A stretch of DNA of 64,000 nt, taken from positions 1 to 64,000 of the forward strand of contig JALMLS010000311.1 in NCBI GenBank assembly GCA_038496445.1. The letters run 5' to 3'. The notes under the pieces were generated by a model that ran no database searches, had not been told where the DNA came from, and saw only the letters and a list, made by a program, of their open reading frames with translations. Each line of letters starts with the position of its first letter. Position 1 is the first letter of the stretch. Both the position numbers and the translations under genes were made by a program. Origin of the DNA: Trichosphaerium sp. ATCC 40318. Taxonomy: Eukaryota > Discosea > Flabellinia > Trichosidae. Positions 1 through 10,831 of the stretch are shown one piece after another.

Positions 1-1010
1 ACTTGCGTAACATAAAAACATGATAATAGCATAGTCGGTTTTTTATGTCGATCTTTGCAAACTTATACATGTAATGTAATACGTTTGTTTTTATATAAAG
101 AACTTGACGGCCTAGGAGCTTATCCTTGGCTTCATTTCTGTGCGGGTTGGAGGTTTGATCTCTCACCCTCGCACGCTCGGCGAACTCCTTGATCCGTGTT
201 TCAAGACGGGATACACGGAGGCCATGGCCCAATAAGGGCATAGAGCCTCATTGAGGTTGTGGACGATGAATGACGAACTCCGTTCCTTTCGGAAGAAGAC
301 GTACATTCGGAGGTTTCAGTAATTTCAGTGAACCAACGCCATTTAAAGGTTTAAAAGTGCTTTTTGATGTCCTTTCAACCAAACCCACGTTTTTATGCTT
401 TTCAGCTTGTAGGATGGTGTGGACAGCACAATTAGCCAGTATGACTTTTTTGTGTTAGTCACTTCTATGTTACCTTCCCCTCGACGTTTTGTTTCATTAT
501 AATCTTCCAGGGCACAAGGCCCCGGTCGCTTTTCCCTCGCTACAAGAGCGTCTGCCATGTGCAGATTAGGTGCAGGGCACCTACGTACTCCGTGCCATTT
601 GTACCCTTGCCGGCTTCGGGTCTTTTAACCCTCTATCGAGGAGTGCTGTTTCAGTCTTCCCTCACGGTACTGGTGCGCTATCGGCCACCTCCCGATACTT
701 AGCCTTGCCGGGTAACCTCCCGGTAACTTCGTATGGCACGGCCAAACCATACTACTCCTGGACGATGGGACTCTATTTCCTCGGTTGACAGCGTACGGGG
801 CTCGCACCCTCTACGGCTACGACTCGTGCGTAATTCCCGTCAACGTCTGGAAGAGTCACCACGCCTTAGCCCACAACTCCGATGCTAGGCTCGGATTCAG
901 GCTTGAGCTTGTCCCCTTTCGCTCGCCGCTACTCAGGGAGTCCCTTTTGGTTTCCTTTCCTCTGCCCCAATGATATGCTTAACTTAGGCAGGTCGCCAAG
1001 TGTAACTCAG
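1..1010 (-). rRNA. LSU (28S-like) rRNA, 5' part, cut by the window start
   Basis: Read on the minus strand, the reverse complement carries conserved LSU landmarks in order. The 5' core TTAAGCATATCA lies at about 971-982, followed by the AGTAGCGGCGAGCGAAAGG block (about 920-940). Next come CCGTGAGGGAAGACTGAAA (about 650-670), and CCCGTCTTGAAACACGG followed by ATCAAGGAGT (about 185-225). The stretch at about 270-480 matches no conserved core and is probably an expansion segment. The 5' boundary near 1010 is approximate because the partner 5.8S was not identified. The rest of the LSU lies outside the window. The open frames here are on rRNA and are not genes. Confidence 0.93.
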
Positions 1011-1613
1011 GACGCAAGTTGTGTTTTTTAATGCTTTCAGCATGAACCAACCTTCCCTCTGAAGCTTCGCTTAAGTAAGCTAGGCATGAGTTCTGGAGGA
1101 ACGTCACTTCTGGCAATTTATTAATTAGTTGTGGCAACCACTTTCTTTTTTACAAGATTTAAGTGTGTACACCATACGCAGCACCAAATAAATTTAGTGT
1201 TTGTTTTGCTGGCGTCGCTGAGTCACGCTCCTTTGCCTGTGATTCGTGAGAATACAGAACGCGGCCTGAGGCATTCGGCAATGCCACCTTCAGATGAGAG
1301 CGATTCCGGTGGCTGGTTTCATAGTGATCCATGGCCTTCTTCGGGGGAGGTGCCTAACCGTTCACCGACAAGGTTTGGTTTCTTTCGAAAATCTTGACGT
1401 TCTTTATAGTCGTGCCACGACTGTGTTTTTGGTTTGCCAAAATGGCGGTTGTGGAGCTGGCAGATATACAAGATATCACCACAGTAGAGGAGACTATATC
1501 TTCACTTACCGAGGTAAGCTTGGACTTGCCAGACCAAAACTGATACTCCAATTTCTTTTAAACTTGGTTAAAAGTTGGTTTAATTGCTTCTAAGGGTTAA
1601 ATACCAATAGTAT
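1011..1613 (-). other. Internal spacer between SSU and LSU; 5.8S expected but not recognised
   Basis: In a normal eukaryotic rDNA unit this 600 bp would hold ITS1, 5.8S and ITS2. I looked on the minus strand for the usual 5.8S cores (GATGAAGAACGCAGC, GAATTGCAGAATTC, GAATCATCGAATC) and found none intact. A GC-richer, structured block at about 1205-1380 is the best position for a very divergent 5.8S. A short CATGCCT match near 1086-1092, next to a TTCC-containing stretch, resembles the usual 3' portion. If both belong to 5.8S, the molecule is divergent or interrupted. Confidence applies to the spacer call, not to 5.8S. Confidence 0.6.
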
Positions 1614-4259
1614 TGATCCTTCAGCAGGTTCACCTACTGAAACCTTGTTACGACTTCATCATCCTTTATGAGCGCAAGTTCGAGCAGGTTCGATAACCGG
1701 CAAGCCGGTCGTCCCCCTGGTCTCACTCGCACCCACATCGGTCGATGCGACGGGCGGTGTGTACAAGCAACAGGGACAGATTCCAGGTGCGTTGATGACA
1801 CACCTGTACGAGGCATTCCGCGTTCGTGGCTACAGTTACAGCAACCAGTCCCTAAGCACGCATGTGTCTTTTCGAAGAAGCAGCATTGAGCACACTTACA
1901 TCCAAATCGACCACACGGTGCGCTTTCATGTATTTTTTTATGAACATTGCAGAAACTTACTTCATAATAAAGTTTGCCTTGGTAAAGATATAATCTTCCA
2001 GGTCAAAGCATTTAAGTGAAGAAGAAACCTTGTTTGTTAATTTGAAACGATCCACAGCTCTTTCAATGTTTATACTAAGGAAACAAAGTCCAAAGATATA
2101 AATTTCATCTAACAGCGCTTCTCGTCTTAACATTAAAGGAATTTAACTTCCTAAAAAGCCTCGACGAGGGGGTTAACTCTTTATATTAGGTTCAGGACAG
2201 ACTTTGTTTGAAGGTGGTAGTTTCCGAAGGTGCGTTTAAGTGTAGTCGTATTTAGATAATAAAATCTGAGGTTTAACTCGCTGTCGTGAAGAAGTGTTCT
2301 GGCGGTTTCAGGGCTTGCCCGGATGCCTGTTCGGCCCAGGAACCCGTTGAACTAAGCAGTGTAGGCCGCGTGCGGCCCGGAATATCTGGGGGCATCCCGG
2401 ATCTGTTATAGCCGCCGCTTCTTACGACTTTTCGCCGTCAGTCCTGCACAGGGGTCCCGCACGAAGCGGGGGAATCAATGTGACAGTAGCGATCTCGCCC
2501 GTTATCGGAATAAACCTGACAGATAAGTCCACGAGCCTAAAACGACCATGCACCACCGTTAGCTAACTCGGAAAAGACCCTTCAGTCTGTTCGTCCCCTT
2601 AGAGCGTCCGATCCCGGTAAGTTGTCGCGCGTTGAGTCAAATTGAGCCGCAGCCTCCAGAGCCTGGTGGTGTTGCTCCGTCAATGCCTTTAAGTTTCAGC
2701 CTTGCGACCATACTTCCCCCCTGGGCCCGATTACTTCGGTTTCCCGTGGGAACGGGCCCCGAGCCTTGGTTTGCCCGGCGCCCATTCAGTCGGCATCGTT
2801 TACTGTGGAGACTACACGGGTCTCTAATCCGCTTCGCTCCCTCCACCATCGTTCTAGATCACCGGCCACGCCCTTGCAGAGCGCCTTCGCTTCGGGTAGT
2901 TTGGATCAGGTCAAAAGATTTCACTCCTCGCTGATACCACACTCTCTACCCCGTACGCACCTAGTAATCGTGTGTTCTTTATTAGTGTGAAGACTAACTC
3001 AAGTTTTTCCTCAAAGTACTTTTGTAATTCACAATGTTTTTATTCCCTTAATGAAGAACATGAGTTTTCACTCAGACTTGCATATCAGGATATTGTTCAT
3101 ACTTAGTTAAAATGAGACTTGAGCGTCGCACTTGGTAAAGTGTTGTTTTTTTGTTTTTTTAAAGCCCAATTCCAGGATGCTGGTGGGTGGCATAGCGGCC
3201 GAAGCCTAAACTGACCTTGCGTTTGAGCGAAGCCATTTATGCCTGGTCGGGCGATGAAAAAGAGTCGGGGGGTTTATGTCAAGGAGTAAACTCCTATCTA
3301 AACCTTGTCCCTCTCAGCTGTGTCGTTGTTTGGACTGCGAGCGCTTTAACAGCAACAGCAAAAGTATAAGCTTTCGGAGTGGGTGTTACCGCGGGTGCTG
3401 GCACCCAACTTGTCCTCCAATAGTTTCTCAGGGCGACATTCAGTTGCCCCTCATTGCGACGACCGGTTTAAATGCCGGCCTCGTTACACTCAGTCGCTGG
3501 CTCGATTTGCAATCAATGGCCAAGTTACGCGCCTGCTGTTACCCGTAAGTACAGGGGCCGTATCTAATGCCCCTTCTCCGGGAACCGAACCCTAGTTCCC
3601 CGTTACCCGTCACTGCCGCGGTAGGCCGTTACCCTACCGCCTGGCTGATAGGTCGGCCGCCCTTCCGACTCGTGGAGGGGGAGAACTCTCAACTTTATAT
3701 CGATATGATCTTTATGAAAAAGCACACATTCAGCGAAGGATCAAGATTTGAAACAATGTTCATTTTTCTTTCACCAAATTTTCACTTGTGTGTAGCTTTA
3801 CATTGTTTTGAAACATGTCTAGTTAGAGAGAACTCCTCGTAACTCCATCGCATGCCCCAACGCCGCTCTTCCCGACGGAGTACGGACGCCGCTTCCTAAG
3901 GGGAGGCTGCTTCCCTTGGCGAACCAAGATGGGATCGGGTGATCGTCCGCTCCTGAGCGTTGGATGCGACCGATGGGTCCTTGCAGCAGAGGGGCCCATC
4001 GGCAGCGCTAGGCGCATTACGTATTAGCCGCAGGTTTCCTTTAATCCCGGTTATCCGCGGGGGAGGCCACGAGTTTTGGTTATAGTGCGTTTAGGAAACG
4101 AGTTCCTGTGTGCAAAATGACGTGACCATTATTAGTCTTGTCGGGTGGGTTACGACCGTTTTAAGGAGCCGTTTGCGGCTCCGAGGATACCTCTTTGCTG
4201 AGCTTGCATGGCTTAATCCTTCGAGAAAGCTTATCACTCCTGGCAGGCTCAACCAGGTA
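1614..4259 (-). rRNA. SSU (18S-like) rRNA, complete and unusually long
   Basis: The 5' end on the minus strand reads CTGGTTGAGCCTGCCAG at about 4241-4257. The 3' end reads GTAGGTGAACCTGCTGAAGG followed by ATCA near 1614-1640. Between them lie the 530-loop core (GTGCCAGC...CGCGGTAA, about 3384-3405), the CTTAAAGGAATTGACGG block (about 2680-2697), the GGGCCGCACGCGG block (about 2363-2381) and TTGTACACACCGCCCGTC (about 1748-1766). The total is about 2.65 kb against about 1.8 kb for a typical 18S. The excess sits mainly at about 1890-2355, 2985-3170 and 3690-3835, which match no conserved core. Unusual core bases include GTTGCTTGTACACACC where CCTTTGTACACACC is common. Confidence 0.97.
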
Positions 4260-4699
4260 CCTTTTGCATCAGAGTTTTTAAAGCAGATAGCTGCATTTAA
4301 AATAATTTCTCATCAGACCAAAGGTGGTTGAGGTTTTTAGGTGGTTTTTTGAAGAATGAACTTCATAAGAAACCATTCAATCTACATTCCTATTCTCTTT
4401 CAAGGAGGGTATATAGATGAAGGTCTTTTTGATGAACATCACAAATACCTGGTGCCGGACAACATCAGCCTTTCTTGTTGGAGAAGAAGCTGATGTGTCT
4501 TGGTTATGGTTTTTATGGCAAGAGATGCTCATAGAGCACATTGCCACAACAGCATAGGGTTGTGTCTTTTTAAAGGACTACTTTTCTTGATGAGTCATGC
4601 CTATTTTTTACTAAGTAGCCATTGAGGCATCGTCGGTAATAGCTTGCAACTGCATCATTTTTCATACACTCTTTTTTTTTTTTTTTTTTCTTTACTATT

Positions 4700-4960
4700 C
4701 AAGTACTTGGACTGTGCCTTTCCTTGTTAAGCCTTCAAGTTGTAGCAATTAGCTACACTTGCTTTTATTGATGTACTTGGCTTGTGTGCCTTTCCATCAA
4801 TTTACCTTTCACATTTTATTTATGCTTCAGGCTCACATCCTGTATTATTACCCAAGTACTTGATACTTGTCTTTCCATTGGGTGTTTCGGATGTGGTCAA
4901 TACAACTTTTGTGAATTACTTGGAGCACTTTGACTCCTTTCATCCACCTAAGCATGCGAA
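4700..4960 (+). repeat. Degenerate tandem repeat, GTACTTGG...GCCTTTCC unit
   Basis: The phrase GTACTTGG or a variant, followed 5-15 bases later by a CTTTCC-like string, recurs at about 4702-4726, 4772-4796, 4854-4878 and, more weakly, 4915-4942. Spacing is roughly 60-85 bp. Copies are diverged, so this is an old spacer subrepeat. It lies in the rDNA upstream spacer, where such repeats can act as RNA polymerase I spacer elements. That role is inferred. Confidence 0.55.
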
Positions 4961-5003
4961 TTTGCACATACTTAGAGCTGTATTGTCGTAGTATAACTCT
5001 GAA

Positions 5004-5761
5004 CTCGATTAGCATTTCTACACCTTTTTTTTTGGAGGTGTTATAATGTTAGAAGAGAGCATGTGTTCATACTATTGGCAGTTGTTGCCCACTGAGGGCT
5101 TCAACTTGATTTACATACTCCTGGTGGTGTGACTTGCACATACCTAGGAACTGTGAATTTGCCTAATCTTGCCATTCGATTAGCATTTCTACACCTTGTG
5201 GTAAAGTGTTCTAATGCTAGAAGAGATAGCTCAGTTTCGGGCTAACATGACTCGATTAGCATTTCTACACTTTCAAATGAGTGTTCTAATGCTAGAAGAG
5301 CACATGTGGGTTTGTACACAAGTGGTTTTGCCCACTAAGGGCTTCAAAACTCATGGTTTTCATGTTGCATTTAACTGTTTGCCCACTGAGGGCTACAAAG
5401 CTTAATACTTCAATTTGTGTATTGACAATAACTCGATCGACATCTCTTTATCAATCTGTTAATTTAAGTGACAGAGATAAGATGAAGGAGGAGTATAGTG
5501 TCTAGTTTATTGTAAACAATGCACTGGTCCACTGAGGACAATGATTGTAACAAAGTGCGTATTTCTAATGATACAAGTAACTCGATTAACACATTTTACA
5601 TATGCAAGAAGAGTACTTTGTGGTCACTGACAACATTGCCACTATTGAAGTGAAATGTTGCTTGTGTCATTGAGAGTACAGTTTTCTTTTGTTATGATCC
5701 CAAGGACTCGATTAACATTTCTACGCTCCGTACTAAAACGTGCGTTATAATGATAGAAGAG
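5004..5761 (+). repeat. Repeated hairpin elements in the rDNA spacer
   Basis: Four clear copies of an inverted-repeat element occur at about 5004-5057, 5175-5225, 5251-5300 and 5707-5761. Degenerate copies lie near 5432-5490 and 5581-5613. Each starts with a form of CTCGATTAGCATTTCTACAC and ends with a form of GTGTTCTAATGCTAGAAGAG. The arms pair as CTC:GAG, then TAGCATT:AATGCTA, then ACAC:GTGT, with fixed internal loops. In the 5707 copy the inner stem is ACGC:GCGT, so both sides have changed together. A second short motif, GCCCACTGAGGGCTT, lies between hairpins at about 5087, 5329, 5379 and (variant) 5526. Function is unknown. Confidence 0.8.
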
Positions 5762-6571
5762 AACTCTTCATTCTGGGGGGGGGCGGACACAGTACTAAAG
5801 CTGCTATGTTACACATACAACAAACAACCAACGGGCATCGTCATCGATGGATATACTAAGAGACGTGCTTAACTCGCCCTTTTCTATCACATAAGAAAGC
5901 TAGAGTAGCCATACTTGTGGTTTTGTGTTTTTTTTTATGTGTGCATAAGCGCAACTAGAATGCTCATGTCCAACTTTCCAGTAGGAAGAACGGTATCGCG
6001 TAGCAAACAGGATTTACAGCCATGTGCTCTAAAACGCTCAAAAACTCAATAGAACCACGTGATTGGTTCCATGTGTTTTTTTGTTGCAATAGAAGAATAC
6101 AGACCACCCTTTTCGCTACGTTTTGAGCCACAAGTCGATTACCGCTGCCTATGGTGCTTATGTTTTTTACGCATTTTTCATAGGGGCTTTACGTGGTAGA
6201 AGACGACGGCATCATTCTAGGTCCTCGCGCTTACCGTCGCACCCGATCGCACTCCTGTGTTTTGTTTGGAATGTTGATCAGGCGCGATAGCCAGTCACCG
6301 TAAATGTGCTGCACGATGGGCGGACCCATATCACCGTGCACTCCCTGTGGGCTCTTTCATCGAGTAAAAACAAAAGGTTGCAGCATTCGTCGCATCTTTT
6401 CTTCTCAAGAAGAAAAAACGCTTTTGCATTCGACCGATTATTTTTTTGTTTTTCTCGATTGTGCCAAGGGAAAGAGATCCGACTTCTGCAGGCGTTTGTC
6501 GCTCAAAATTTTTCCTTGTCTTTCTGCGCAGGCAAATCGCCTGGCAGTTGATGGGAATTTGATTTTGGTTT

Positions 6572-7252
6572 ATGCCTCGTAGCCTTTTCTCCATTTACGC
6601 CGCCATTAGGCTACACGGTTGTAAGACTGCCTCCCTTTCCCGAAAATATCGAGTTTTCGTAGTCCTGGCTTGGTTCAATGCCGCTATTACTCACTTTAGG
6701 ACGCAGTACAAATATCCACGGTTGGGAAAAAAAACTTTTCGAAGCTTTGTTTATCGCGTTGTACCCGCCCCCTGCGCTTTGTGCCGCCTTTTTTTCGTCA
6801 TAAACTACTTGCGGCTGGGGTTTTTAACCACTTGGCGCTGTTATTTCTCATTTGTAGCGTTGGTACGTTTTATTTTCTGGATATTTTGTCCAAAAAAAAA
6901 AACCAACTTCTTTTTTTTTTTGAGTTCAAATCGCTTTATTTATGGTCTTTACGCTCTTTTCAATCAATTTACGCACTACAAATCGCTATGGCTCGTCTAC
7001 GTCGCCTTTCCTGTCCACAACGAATTTATCTTGACGGCGAACACAAAAAAACAACCAACATTCGTGCGTTCACTTACACGAGAACGCGAATTAATTGGTA
7101 AGTGTAAAACGGCGTATCAAAGTTTTACTAGCACCGCTTTTCGTAGTAGCACTGTTACGCTTACAGATTCGTTGGCGCGACACGTGATGTACCATTCCTC
7201 TTTTCGCGAAAGACCAGAGACTGCGCATAAATTGCTCGGTTTATTTGTTTAG
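6572..7252 (+). CDS. Unsupported 226-codon open frame in the rDNA spacer
   Basis: This is an uninterrupted frame opening at an ATG. It is long for AT-rich spacer DNA, so I record it, but I recognise no domain. The product would be Phe/Leu/Arg-rich with hydrophobic stretches near the middle (around residues 70-110) that come partly from poly-T runs. A second frame is also open over 6781-7101, which argues that the region simply lacks stop codons. There are no intron signals and no neighbouring gene it could extend. It could be a transcribed spacer or a lineage-specific membrane peptide. Most likely not a gene. Confidence 0.12.
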   Translation: MPRSLFSIYAAIRLHGCKTASLSRKYRVFVVLAWFNAAITHFRTQYKYPRLGKKTFRSFVYRVVPAPCALCRLFFVINYLRLGFLTTWRCYFSFVALVRFIFWIFCPKKKTNFFFFLSSNRFIYGLYALFNQFTHYKSLWLVYVAFPVHNEFILTANTKKQPTFVRSLTRERELIGKCKTAYQSFTSTAFRSSTVTLTDSLARHVMYHSSFRERPETAHKLLGLFV

Positions 7253-7294
7253 CATTCTTGGATGCATATTTTTTCCACCCTTCATAAATCCGTG

Positions 7295-10200
7295 CTAAAT
7301 TTGGACGTGCTTTCTGTACCCTCCAATGTGATGTGCTTCAGGAACACGTCTCCTCGCAATGGGTGACTTGAGCGTTCTATCCCAATCTTCCTTTTGCCGT
7401 GCGTACGTTGGCACTGGAAAGTAAAAATTATATTTTCATAAGCATAACAAAGTAACAACTTACCACTTGCAATTTTCCCTCGTGTGGTTGATAAACGTCT
7501 TTTCGGTTCTTCTAAACAATGGTAAATATACTTGTAGTTATGGGGTTCGTATTCTCACATAAAGAACAACGCGTACGTTCATGGTCTTTAGGCTTTTCCT
7601 GTTGACTTTTAGTTTTTGGTTTTTTCTCGAAATCTCCACTAGAGCTTGAGCTACTACTACTTTTTGACGAATCACTTGACTCGGAATCGTCAAGATCCTT
7701 CCCTTTTGGTTTTTCGTTATCAGTGCTAGCAATACTCCTTCGACTTTTTTCTGAATTTTTTGAGCCCCACACTCCCAACGAGTTCTTTACAGATTTTTCT
7801 TCATTTGACTTCTTATCGCTTTTGTGTAAGGTGTTTCCTGATTGCTTCGCTTGTGCTGCATTATTTAGACTTGGCATTATTCTACCCAGGGCAATGGCAA
7901 GTGGAGACACTTGATGTTCTACAAAAGGTAAATCAACAACAGCCGCTTGTGGAGTTCCAACAATATTTGTACTTTGATTTGAAGCTTTTTTCATCTCAAC
8001 CTTGACTTCTTTTGAGTTCAGTATTTGTCCGTCATACATGATTTCTATTGTAAGCGGTGCAACCATTGATGGTTTGTAATGAGCCAAAAATTCTCCTCGG
8101 TGACTCGTTGAGTCCAAACGTATAAACTGGTTGTTGACTCTGAACATTAGCTTGCTCTTGTCTGGTGAGAATGGCTTGTTTTTGTTCGCCTTATCTTCCA
8201 TATGGATTTTGAATACACTATTTTCGGCTTGGTACACGTGTACAGGAATTGAAAATCGTGCTGTTGGCTCTAAATCTCGCATTACAACAAAAAAGGAGCG
8301 TTTGGTTTTAAAAAAAAAAAACGGCACTTACGTATTCTTGATCCTTTTGAGATAACTTCAACTGCTGGGTCTGTATTCAACGTACGGCGTGGGTGATTTA
8401 TTTTCGCTGGTTTTGTAGTATGTTTTATCGTAGTTGAGACCTTACTTTCAGGGATTTGACTCTGTTTATCCAAGTCGGTTTCCTTTATGTGCTCGAATAT
8501 TCCAAACTTTCCTGTGAGCACATCATGTCCAAGCAAAATTTCAGATGCTGGAGAACACGTGACACTCACGCAAAGTGCGTGTTCACGAACCCGTTTTATC
8601 GATGCAACTTTGGCGCCATATTTCTGAACCTGGCGATGGATCTTTTTAGCGTCATACTGTAGGAGCTCTCCAGATATTTTATCGTCTCTCAAATAAAATG
8701 TTCTTTCGATTACTTGTGTCTTAATGTCCAAACTTGTGCCTGTGTGCTTTAAAACAAACAGAAACAACTTGATAAGGGTGTCAACATGATGGATACTTGG
8801 TTCAGTAGTGGCCAGAGATAATCGTAGGGCATTTCTAAGAGGCAAGATAAGAACGAGAAAATGAAGAAGCAAAAAAAAAAGGTATCGCACGTTTTGCAAG
8901 ATTTACAAAAGTCGTCTGATGAGTGCCTAGGTACATCTATACCACCAATTTTCTTCACCACCTGGAGGTACTCCCTCGAGTCGTGTATAAGACGACGCAA
9001 TTTTCGCTCAATACTCGGACTGCTAAATATATGAACTTTCCCATTCGTTTTGTCTTTGTGTTCAATATTGAAGTCAACAGCAAGATCGCAGTTGAAAGAC
9101 TAAACCCAAATTTCTTATTACTAATACGTTTTAGCGTGTTCACTTACCTCACATATTGCTGAGCGCTGTTCTAAAGCCAAATCTTTCTTCGATACAACAA
9201 GTACAAGCCAAGGTTTCGTTGAGTTTAAGAAAAGTGGTTTTATCTTGCATAAGTCGCAGGTAATCTCTTTCAATCCGAAAGGTTGTATCCATAAAGGATG
9301 CGAAAACCTTTAACAAAAATCAACGTCAGTGTCCATGAGAATAAAATCGGAAAATCGTATTTGTAAAGTTTGCGCACATTGTATTGTAGTCAGCTTTTGT
9401 AAACAGTATACAAACTTGAGGTTCGTAACCAGAACAGAATCGAATAAACTGCTTAAGACTGATAGAAGCATTCAATGATTCAGGCGAAGGCAAGTGTTGC
9501 GATAACTGAGAAATTAACCAAGGAGCGTCAGGTCTTTTACTTGGTTCTTGTAGGCATTTCTCTATGATATACGTAAACTCAGCCGTTTTCGCATCAAGTG
9601 TCACACGCTTAGTAATTACCTACACGTGTCAAAAAAAATTCCCATAATTATAATTTTCTTTCTAATGTGTACATCTCTTTGAAGGGATGGGTGGTACCCA
9701 TGGGAATGGTACGGTCTGGTAAATACAACTAACGTGAGTACACCAAACATGTAGATATCACTTTGTGTTGTAAACACCATATCATCGTCGTGGCCGAAAA
9801 CCTCATCAGGTATAAATATTCTATTTACGCATGGTCTCCTGGAAGAGGAGCATCAGTTATTGCTATCAGCCTTTAAGGTTATCTTACTTGTCGATTTCAA
9901 AAGGTTTGAATAATTGACTTAATCCAAAATCAGCTAATCGAACTGAAATAGGTTCAAACGATTCTACCTAATTTCTCGTTGTTACATTGTTATTGACACA
10001 AAAAAAAAAAAAGGTGTACCAACACGTTCTGCTCACAAATATCTCTGTGTATAACATCGTGTGTGTGGAGGTACTGTAAAGCAAGTGCAATTTGATGTAC
10101 AATCTACACAAAGCAATAAGTCCAAGTATAAATAAAGAACCAAGTAATATTTTTTTGCGTACAAGAACACCATCCTTTTTTGTGACCAAGTCACGTTTAC

Positions 10201-10831
10201 TACGCAAAAAATTTTCTAGTGTACCCAAAGGGTAGTATTCCATAACAAGATTAACACCATATAATGGCCCATAAGGAAACTGTGTGTATCCAATAACTTC
10301 AACCAAATGTTCATGATTAAGGCTTCTAAATCAACATTAGCACTGGGTTCTTCATGCTGTGCCATGATTAACGTACCCAATTTCTTTTAGTTGTACTAGC
10401 AAATCATCGTCAGATGTACCTTTAGGAACGTGTTTAAACTTCTTTATAACGACCTCCATCCCTATAAATATCAATCACGTGATTTCTATTTGGATTTGAT
10501 TTGTGACAGCGGAAGAATCTTTAAGCGTACGTCTACGCTTCCATAGTGCTCTATACAGATTGGCATATGCACTTTTATGCATCAAGCTGTGCTTGCTATC
10601 AAGTTCTTTGTGTGGGATCCCTGAAACAGTGAGAACAAAAAGACGTTACTTAAAATAATCGTGGAGTACCTTCTGCAATAGCGCTTGGGTCACGTGGAAT
10701 CTTGTAAGAGCCCATTAACGCTTTATGTATGATATCAATTAAAACGAAGCTAGTAGAGCCCTGTTTGCGTAAAATGACGTACCTACGCTGCGTCTCCGAC
10801 TTTTCGCGAGGCTCGTTTGTTCCTTTTCCAT
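7295..10831 (-). CDS. Divergent protein kinase with a long C-terminal extension
   Basis: This is a multi-exon gene on the minus strand. From 5' to 3' the kinase features are a degenerate nucleotide loop (SAYANLYRALWK, about 10540-10580, without the GxGxxG glycines), VVIKK with the ATP-binding lysine (about 10450), a hinge-like VMEYYPLGTL (about 10230), the catalytic loop HRDICEQNVLV (about 10020-10050) and ADFGLSQLF (about 9910). The activation-segment equivalent is IPDEVF, followed by QSDIYMFGV and a C-lobe CLQEPSKRPD (about 9530). The fold looks TKL/RIO-independent ePK-like. The catalytic loop has Cys where Ser/Thr kinases have Lys. After the kinase, exons at 9165-9305, 8890-9115, 8380-8850 and 7600-8320 add about 550 residues. 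They include a beta-rich segment near 8040-8300 and a Ser/Asp/Lys-rich tail. I do not recognise these parts. The ATG at 10831 requires a very short first intron, so the N-terminus is uncertain. The last exon join near 7520-7300 is also unresolved. Confidence 0.8.

Larger units (their letters stand above)
4260..7294. other. rDNA upstream spacer (ETS/IGS), no supported gene
   Basis: This 3 kb precedes the SSU 5' end and would contain the external transcribed spacer and the RNA polymerase I promoter, neither of which could be pinpointed. It holds a poly-T run at about 4672-4689, two repeat families (listed separately), a G run at about 5776-5784 and AT-rich sequence with long T runs near 6890-6925. 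No tRNA or 5S gene was recognised. A 226-codon open frame at 6572-7252 (+) encodes a low-complexity, Phe-rich, hydrophobic sequence with no family resemblance. I treat it as an unproven frame. Confidence 0.6.

Noticed and set aside
270-4331. Numerous 60-100 codon open frames across the first 4.3 kb
   Set aside because: They overlie conserved LSU and SSU rRNA on the minus strand and have no protein features.
5004-5761. CRISPR array
   Set aside because: The repeats are diverged, unevenly spaced and within eukaryotic rDNA spacer; they are imperfect hairpins, not identical direct repeats with uniform spacers.
4260-7294. tRNA or 5S rRNA genes in the rDNA spacer
   Set aside because: I scanned for A-box and B-box like strings and for the 5S core and saw no convincing cloverleaf or 5S match.
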